A DNA stretch of 64,000 nt from Crocinitomicaceae bacterium (GTDB taxonomy: Bacteria > Bacteroidota > Bacteroidia > Flavobacteriales_D > Crocinitomicaceae): positions 124,001-188,000 of the forward strand of contig JAKVAR010000014.1 of NCBI GenBank assembly GCA_022447585.1, in the 5' to 3' direction. Of the stretch, positions 38,155-47,500 are shown piece after piece; within the stretch, counting starts at the first letter, position 1; each line of letters opens with the position of its first letter. Position numbers and translations under genes: made by a program. The notes under the pieces were generated by a model. It saw only the letters and a list, made by a program, of their open reading frames with translations. It had not been told where the DNA came from and did no database searches.

Positions 38155-38180
38155 CAAATTATAATTTTAAAACCAACAAA

Positions 38181-38516
38181 ATGAAAACAAATTCAACTTT
38201 ATCAAACGGTAAAATACGTCCTTTATTTACATTAGCAGTGCTGTTTTTAATGTTCTTAATTCAGCCAACTTTTGGCTATTCCCAAACGTCAGAAACTTTT
38301 AATCGAATTGAAGATATTACATCTTTAAAACCTGCTGATGGTAATCCTGTTTATTTTTCTTCTCAAGAAGAGTTAAACAATTATAGAGCTATGAAAACTT
38401 TAGCTATTAAGGAGCAAATTTTGGAGAATCAAGATGATAAAAATAAAGTAGAATACTTGCGAAAAGAGCTTTGGAGATTTGAAAACGCAATGGTTTCAGC
38501 CCCAAAAGACAAGTAA
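38181..38516 (+). CDS. Small secreted protein, SLEP/LWRxENA module family
   Basis: 111 residues from the ATG at 38181. An upstream in-frame TTG (38139) would add a stretch encoded inside the hairpin and is unlikely. Long signal segment (MKTNSTLSNGKIRPLFTLAV ... FGYSQ), then one module copy: SLKPADGNPVYFSSQEELNN, a charged helix, and LRKELWRFENAMVSAPKDK. SSQEEL and LWRFENA match copy 2 of the gene at 18071 almost exactly. Sits 51 bases before giant gene C. Confidence 0.85.
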   Translation: MKTNSTLSNGKIRPLFTLAVLFLMFLIQPTFGYSQTSETFNRIEDITSLKPADGNPVYFSSQEELNNYRAMKTLAIKEQILENQDDKNKVEYLRKELWRFENAMVSAPKDK

Positions 38517-38567
38517 ATAATACAACGTTTATAATTGAGTATAATCGTGAAAACTAATTATTATATT

Positions 38568-41500
38568 ATGAGGAATTTCTTTCTTGCATCCCTTTTTATA
38601 GCTTTAGCTAGTACAATATGGGGGCAATGTACTATTTCAGGTTTTATTTCACCAGTTGATGTTGGTTCAGCACCTCAAACTTTGAGTACTACAGGGGACT
38701 TAATTATAGGACCTGGTGTAACTGGGGGGGTATTTGATCCTGCTGTTGCTGGTGTTGGAACACATACTATTCAGTCTTATACCGCAGGTGCTTCAACAAC
38801 TTATACTGTTGATCAAACGGGTGTCTTTGCGCCAGAAGCTTCAGTTGGAACTGGAGTTGTTTTAGGTGATGATCAAGTTTCTGGAGCTATTCCGATTGGG
38901 TTTAGTTTTAGCTTTTTTGGTATAGCTTATACAGATTTATATATTTCATCTAATGGATTTGTTGGATTTGATCCAGCTGTTCCGGAAGGATGTTGTACAG
39001 GTTTGACAATACCAACAAATGACGCTGTCAATAATACTATCTCCTGGCATTGGAATGATATTAATCCTGTTTCCGGTGGAACTATTAGCTATGAAACTGT
39101 GGGAGCAGCTCCTAATAGAAGACTTCTTATAACTTTCACGAATCAATTGCATTTTGACGGAACAGATTCTAATACAGCTCAAATTAAGCTTTTTGAAGGT
39201 TCGAATGTAGTTGAAATTCATTCAACAGAGATTACTTCAGATGGAGGGAATGGAACACAAGGAATAGAAAATGCTGCGGGAACTTCTGCATTTGGAGATC
39301 CAACGAGAAATGCTGCGCCTTGGACTGCCAACAATGACTTTATTGCATTTTTGCCAGCGGTTGTTTGCGACGCAATATCGATTACAGTTTCTGGCACTCC
39401 AGAAATGGATGTTGAAGGTCTTGCAACTTCTATTCCAGATGGTGATGTTACTCCAATTATTGGAGATGATACTGAATTTGGAAATGTTAATGAAGGAGCT
39501 ACTTCAGTGCATACTTTTACAATCCAAAATGAAGGGACAACTGATTTAACTATTACTTCGCCAATTGCTGATCCAGGCAATGGATTTACAATTTCTAATC
39601 AACCTGGAATTACAACTATTCCAGCAGCCGGCTCAACAACTTTTGATGTAACTTTCACGCCTACTTGTGCACTTTTAGGGTCACAAACGGCAACTGTTTC
39701 AATAGTTAATGATGATGCAGATGAAAATCCTTATGACTTTACAGTTAGAGCAACCGCAGTTGATGCAACAAACCCAACGGTAACAGCTGCGGCTGATGTT
39801 GTAACAACTACTTCAGCAGACGGTACAGGAGATTGTACAGTAGACGTAGCAATTACGGATGCGGTATTTAATGATAACTGTTCAAGTACACTTACATGGG
39901 CAATGACCGGAGCAGAAACTGCAACAGGAGCTGGTCAGGTTGGAACATATACTTTCCCAATTGGTGTAACAACTATTACATATACAAATACAGATGGTGC
40001 CACTTTATCGGCAACTGATGTAATGACTGTAACAGTAACTGATGATGAAAATCCAACAGTAACAGCTGCGACGGATGTAGTAACAACTACTTCAGCAGAC
40101 GGTACAGGAGATTGTACAGTAGACGTAGCAATTACGGATGCGGTACTTAATGATAACTGTTCAAGTACACTTACATGGGCAATGACTGGAGCAGAAACTG
40201 CAACAGGAGCTGGTCAGGTTGGAACATATACTTTCCCAATTGGTGTAACAACAATTATATATACGAATATAGATGGTGTTCCATTAACTGGTACTGACAC
40301 AATTACTGTAAATGTAACTGATGATGAAAACCCAACTATTACATGTATCACTCCAGCAGCATCTTATGATGTTGATGCTGGAACATGTGTTTTAGCTATT
40401 ACAGATGCAAGTTTTGATCCTGCATTCAGTGATAATTGCTCTGGTGCAACGGTTGTAAATAACATTACAGGAACAAATACATTAAACGGTGCATCTTTCG
40501 CCTTAGGAACAACAAACGTAGTTTGGTTGGTGACTGATGGGGCTGGAAATACCGTAAGTTGCAACTACGATGTCGTTGTTGTTGACAATGAAGCTCCAGT
40601 TGCTACTTGTCAAGATATTACAATACAGTTAGACGCTTCAGGAAATGCTACAATTACTCCAGCAATGATTGATAACGGTTCTTCTGATAATTGTGGAATC
40701 GGAGGAATTAGCGTTTCACCTAATACATTTACGTGTGCTGAGGTAGGAACAAATACAGTAACGCTTACTGTTTTAGATAACGCAGGTAACAGCACTACGT
40801 GTACTTCAACAGTAACTGTGGAAGATAATATTCTTCCAACGGCAGTTTGTCAAGATATTACTGTTCAATTGGATGCAACAGGAAATGTAGTATTATTACC
40901 CTCTGATATTGATGGAGGAAGTAATGATAACTGTGCACCCGTAGCATTATCTTTTACGTCGGTAAGCGCAGCTGGTTTTACTGGACCATTTGATCCTTCA
41001 AATTGGACGTTTAATGCCAATGGTGGTGATGGTACATTCGTATTTGGTGGAACTGCAAGTGTTACACTGACTGGCACTGATGCTGGAGCAGCAGCTGAAA
41101 CAGAATTATGCTTAACAATTCCTGAAGATGGGAACTTAGCCTTTGATTGGGACTATTCAACTGTAGATGGTCCACAATACGACCCATTCTACTACACTTT
41201 GGATGGAATACAAACTGAATTGACGAACCCTGCAGGTGCTAATACTCAAAATGGTTCTGTTAGCATACCTGTTATCAGCGGACAACAGTTCTGTTTTGAT
41301 CAAGGATCAGTCGATGGAATTATGGGAGCAGGAGTTACGATTTCAAGTATGTTCGTGTTTGATGGTAATGGAAGCCAATTGACTCTAGATTGTGATGATA
41401 TTGGAGCAAATACAGTTCCTTTAATTATTACTGATCCAAGTGGTAATGTTTCAACGTGTGATGCAATAGTTACTGTTGAGGATAATGTGGCACCAGATGC

Positions 41501-44500
41501 AATTTGTCAAGACATCACGGTTCAATTAGATGCTACGGGTATCGCTACAATTGTTGCTGCTGATATTGATAATGGTTCAACTGATGCTTGTGGAATTGCT
41601 TCAACTACAATCGATGTAACTTCATTTGATTGTTCTAGTGTTGGGCCAAATACAGTGACTTTAACTGTTACTGATGTAAATGGAAATGTTTCAACTTGTA
41701 CTTCAACTGTAACAGTAGAGGATAATATTAATCCTATTGCTATTTGTCAAGACATCACGGTTCAATTAGATGCTGCGGGTATCGCTACAATTGTAGCTGC
41801 TGATATTGATAATGGTTCAACTGATGCTTGTGGAATTGCTTCAACTACAATCGATGTAACTTCATTTGATTGTTCTAATGTTGGGCCAAATACAGTGACT
41901 TTAACTATTACTGATATAAATGGAAATACCTCAACTTGTACTTCAACTGTAACAGTAGAGGACAATGACGGTCCAGTTGCTTCTTGTCAGAATATAACTG
42001 TTCAATTAGACCCAACTGGTAACGCTACAATTACTTCGGCAGATGTTGACGGTGGTTCATCGGATGTTTGTGGAATTGCTAATATGACATTGGATGTTTC
42101 AACATTTGATTGTTCCAATATTGGTGTTAATACAGTTATACTTACTGTAACTGATAATAATGGGAACAGCTCAACATGTGCTGCTTCAGTTACTGTTGAA
42201 GATAACATTGCACCAGACGCAGTTTGTCAAGATATAACAGTTCAATTAATAGGTGGTACGTATACAATGGCCGCTACTGAAATAGATAATGGCTCAAATG
42301 ATGCATGTGGTATCGCTACTTATACTGCTTCTCAGACTACCTTTGGTTGTGGAGATGTTGGAGTGGTACCAGTAACATTAACAGTGACTGATAACAATGG
42401 TAATGTTTCAACGTGTGTTGCAAATGTTACTGTAGAAGATAATGAAGCACCAATTGCAACATGTGTTGCTGCTGGTACTCAATTTGCTTTAGATGCAAAT
42501 GGTGATTTAATAATTACTGGTGCAATGATGGACGCAGGTTCTACTGATGACTGTGGTATTGCTTCTTTAACTGCTTCACCAAGTGTCTTTACTTGTGCTG
42601 ATTTAGGAACGCATGATGTTACTTTAACAGTTACAGATAACAACGGAAATGTTTCAACATGTATTAGTAATATTGAAGTGATTGATAATATCGCTCCAGT
42701 GATTAGTTGTCCAGCTGATATTTCAGTTGATGCAATTATAGATAACTGTGGTAGAACAGTAACTTATAACTTGGATGTTGTAGATGCTTGTGCTACTATT
42801 ACTCAAACAGACGGGACTGGTCTTACTTCTGGAAATTTATTCCCAGTTGGAACAACAGTTCAAACATACGAAGTAACGGATCAAACTGGAACATATACTT
42901 GTACGTTCAATGTAATAGTAAACGATGTTCAGGATCCAATCATTACAAATTGTCCATCTAACATTATTGTTTCTACTGACCTTGGGTCGTGTGATGCTAG
43001 TGTTAACTGGACAGAACCTATTGCAAGTGATAACTGCCCTGCAGTTGCATTCACTTCAACACATTCACCTGGTGATGTGTTCGCTTTAGGAACAACAACG
43101 GTAACTTATACTGCTACTGATGCTTCAGGGAACTTTGTTACTTGTTCTTTCGATGTAACTGTTAATGATAATGAAGCTCCTGTTATTACAGATTGTACTC
43201 CAGACATAATCGTATCGAACGATGTAGGTAACTGTGATGCAATTGTAACATTTGCTGCTCCAGTTTATACTGAGAATTGTACAATGGGAACTGAAGTTGC
43301 GTCAATTGTTTCCGGTTCTGCCTTCCCAGTGGGAACAACAGCAGTAACTTGGACAATTACAGATGCTGCTGGTAACCCTTCTACATGTACATTTAATGTA
43401 ACAGTTGAAGACACTGAATTACCGATGGCAGTATGTACTGACTTTGCAGTTGATTTAGATGCTACAGGTAATGCTTCAATCACTGCTAGTGATATTGATA
43501 ATGGTTCTAGTGATAATTGTGGAATTGCTTCATTAGCATTAGATAATACATCATTTGATTGTTCTAATGTTGGACCTAATACAGTTACTTTAACAGTGAC
43601 CGATATTCACGGTAACGTTTCAACATGTACTTCAACTGTAACAGTAAATGATAATTTAGCTCCAACTGCGGTTTGTGCTCCATTAACTGTTCAATTAGAC
43701 GCTACAGGTAATGCATCTATTACAGGTGCTGATATTGATGGTGGTTCAACAGATAACTGTGGCATTGCATCAGTTGTTGCTTCACCAAATGCCTTTACAT
43801 GTGCAGAGGTAGGAGGAAACGTTGTTACTTTAACAGTAACAGATGTAAATGGAAATACTTCAACTTGTAATACAACTGTAACAGTTGAGGATAATATTAA
43901 TCCTATTGCTATTTGTCAAGATATCACGGTTCAATTAGATGCTACAGGAATCGCTACAATTGTAGCTGCTGATATTGATAATGGTTCAACTGATGCCTGT
44001 GGAATTGCTTCAACTACAATCGATGTAACTTCATTTGATTGTTCTAATGTTGGGCCAAATACAGTGACTTTAACTGTTACTGATGTAAATGGAAATACTT
44101 CAACTTGTACTTCAACTGTAACAGTTGAGGATAATGTGGCACCAGATGCAATTTGTCAAGACATCACGGTTCAGTTAGATGCTAGTGGTATTGCTACAAT
44201 CGTTACTTCTGATATTGATAACGGTTCAAATGATGCTTGTGGGGTTGCATCAACAACAATTGATGTATCTTCTTTTGATTGTTCGATGGTTGGCGCGAAT
44301 ACTGTAACATTAACGGTTACAGATGTGCATGGAAATGTTTCGACATGTGCGGCAACAGTGACTGTAGAAGATAATGTTCTTCCAGTTGCTATTTGTCAAG
44401 ACATCACATTACAATTAGATGCTAATGGTTTAGCTTCGATTACAACTGCAGATATCGATAATGGATCTTCAGATGCTTGTGGAATAGGATCGTTAGATCT

Positions 44501-47500
44501 AGATAATACTGTATTCACATGTGCTAATGTAGGACCTAATACGGTAACACTTACGGTAACAGATGTAAATGGAAATGTTTCAATTTGTACTTCAACTGTA
44601 ACAGTTGAGGATAATGTGGCACCAGATGCAATTTGCCAAGACATAACTGTATCATTAGATCCTTCAGGTATCGCTGCAATTGTTGCTGCTGATATTAATA
44701 ATAGTTCAACTGATGCTTGTGGAATTGCTTCAACTACAATCGATGTAACTTCATTTGATTGTTCTAATGTTGGGCCAAATACAGTGACTTTAACTGTTAC
44801 TGATGTAAATGGAAATGCTTCAACTTGTACTTCAACTGTAACAGTTGAGGATAATGTGGCACCAGATGCAATTTGTCAAGACATAACGGTTCAGTTAGAT
44901 GCTAGTGGTATTGCTACAATCGTTGCTTCTGATATTGATAACGGTTCAAATGATGCTTGTGGGATAGCATCAACAACAATTGATGTATCTTCTTTTGATT
45001 GTTCGATGGTTGGCGCGAATACTGTAACATTAACGGTAACAGATGTGCATGGAAATATTTCAACATGCACTTCTACGGTGACAGTTGAGGATAATGTAAC
45101 TCCGGTTGCAGTATGTCAAGACGTTACAGTATTCTTAGATGGTGCAGGAACGGCAACAATTGTAGCTGCTGATATTGATGGAGGATCAACAGATAACTGT
45201 TCGACGATTTCATTGTCTGCATCACAAACAGCATTTACTTGTGCTGATCTTGGAGCAAATACAGTTACTTTAACAGTATCAGATGGATCTGGAAACATTT
45301 CATCATGTACTGCAACAGTAACCGTAACGGATACAATAGCTCCAACTGTTTTGTGTAATTCTGGGGTTCAAAATATTTCAGACGATGGAACAGGAGATTG
45401 CACATTTACTACATTTGCAGCAGGACAGGCTGGCAGCTATGACTTAGGAGATAATTGCTCGGATCCTTTAACTGTAGTAGAGGTCTTCACTGGAGCATTA
45501 AATACGACTTCAACATTCTCATTACCACCAGGAGCAAGCTATACGCCAGTTCAATCCTTCCCGGCAGGTGTTACGAATGTAGCTGTAACGGTGACAGATG
45601 CATCAGGTAATTCATCGTCTTGTAGTTATACAACAACAATTTTGGATGACGAAGCTCCAATTGCTATTTGTCAAGATATCACGGTTCAGTTAGATGCAAC
45701 AGGTAATGCGTCTATTGTTCCCGGAGATATTGATAACGGTTCTTCTGATGCATGTGGAATAGCTTCATTAGCTTTAGATGTGACGGATTTTACATGTGCC
45801 AATATTGGTCCGAATACAGTAAGTTTAATTGTAACAGATTTAAATGGAAATGCTTCAACTTGTACTTCAATTGTAACAGTTGAGGATAACATCGCTCCGG
45901 ATGCCTTATGCGCAAACATAACAGTACCACTTGATGCTTCAGGTAATGCTTCAATTGTAGCTTCTAATATCGACGGAGGTTCTGCAGATGCTTGTGGTGC
46001 TGTTTCGATTGCAGCGTCAACTACAACTTTTGATTGTTCTAATATTGGACCAAATACAGTTACTTTAACGGTAACAGATTTAAGTGGAAACAGTTCGACA
46101 TGTAATGCAACGGTTACTATTATTGATAATATTGCCCCAGTTCTTACGTGTCCTGCTGATATCTTAGTAAGTAATGATCCTGGATTATGCAGCGCTAGTA
46201 ATGTAGCAATTGGAGTGGCGACAGCATCTGACAACTGTCCTGCTTTTGTAACAATTACAAATGATGCTCCTGCTATATTCCCAGTTGGTATTACCGTAAT
46301 TACTTGGACTGGTGTTGATGGGTTTGGAAACATTGCTACCTGTACTCAAAACGTAACTGTAGAAGATATTGAGAATCCAATTATTACTTGTCCTGCAGAT
46401 GTAACTGTAGGAAATGATCCTGGCGTTTGTGAAGCGACAGCCGTTGCTTTAGGTACTCCAGTTGTAACTGATAACTGTACACCTCCTTTCTCTGTAACAA
46501 TTACGAATGATGCACCAGCAGTATACCCTGTAGGTTCTACAAACGTAACTTGGACGGCAACAGATTCTGATGGAAATGTAGGGACTTGTACTCAAGTAGT
46601 GATAGTTGAAGATACTGAAGCCCCAACGATTATTTGTCCTGTAGACGTTATAGTTAGTAATACTACTGGTATCTGTGCTGCATCAGGAGTTTCTCTCGGT
46701 TCGCCAGTAACTAATGATAACTGTGGTGTAATCTTGGTCACGAATGACGCCCCGGCAATCTTTACAATAGGAAGTACAACCGTAACTTGGACTGCAGTAG
46801 ATGCTGCAGGTAACAGTTCAACTTGTGCTCAAATAGTAACAGTAGAGGATACTGAAGCTCCAATTATTGCATGTCCAGTAGATGTTGTGGTAAACAGTGA
46901 TTTAGGCTCTTGTGATACTGATGCAATAGGAGTTGTTTTAGGTACGCCAATAACTAATGATAACTGCACAGTAGCTTCTGTAACAAACGATGCACCTGCT
47001 GTATTCCCATTAGGAAATACAACCGTAACTTGGATTGCATTTGATGCTGCAGGTAACAGTTCAACTTGTACTCAAATTGTAACTGTAATTGATGTTGAAA
47101 ACCCAACAATTACTTGTCCTGCTGATTTGATTGTTTCTGCTGACGCTGGATCATGTGATGCAAGTTCTGTAATTCTAGGAACTCCTATAACAGATGATAA
47201 TTGTACAGTAGCTTCTGTTACGAATGATGCACCTCCTGTATTCTTATTTGGAAGTACGACAGTGACTTGGACTGTAACTGATGCTGCGGGTAACACAGCG
47301 ACATGTGCGCAAGTTGTTACAGTTGAGGACAATGAAGCTCCAATGATTGTATGTCCTGCCGATATAACGGTTAGTGCTTCAGGTGGAATTTGTAGTGCTT
47401 CTTCTGTAGCTTTGGGAACACCTGTAACTAGTGATAACTGTTCAGTTGCATCTATTTCAAATGATGGACTTGCGACATACCCACTAGGAACAACTGCTGT

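Noticed and set aside
38139..38180. Upstream TTG start for the small protein before giant C, and the TTG at 38535 for giant C itself
   Set aside because: Both would put extra residues before an otherwise normal signal peptide, and the first begins inside a stable hairpin. The ATGs at 38181 and 38568 fit better.
38724..38730. Run of seven G near the start of giant C as a second phase-variation tract
   Set aside because: Seven G is short for efficient slippage and could occur by chance as Gly-Gly codons; too weak to claim beside the G10 tract.
45686..46333. Long minus-strand open frame (215 codons) inside giant C, and similar ones at 20116-20634, 47072-47545 and 35238-35612
   Set aside because: They are antisense to repeat-coding DNA, and their products repeat the same low-information pattern (SSTVTVEVQVETFP). 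The repeat's codon use keeps this frame free of stops. No start context or family signal.
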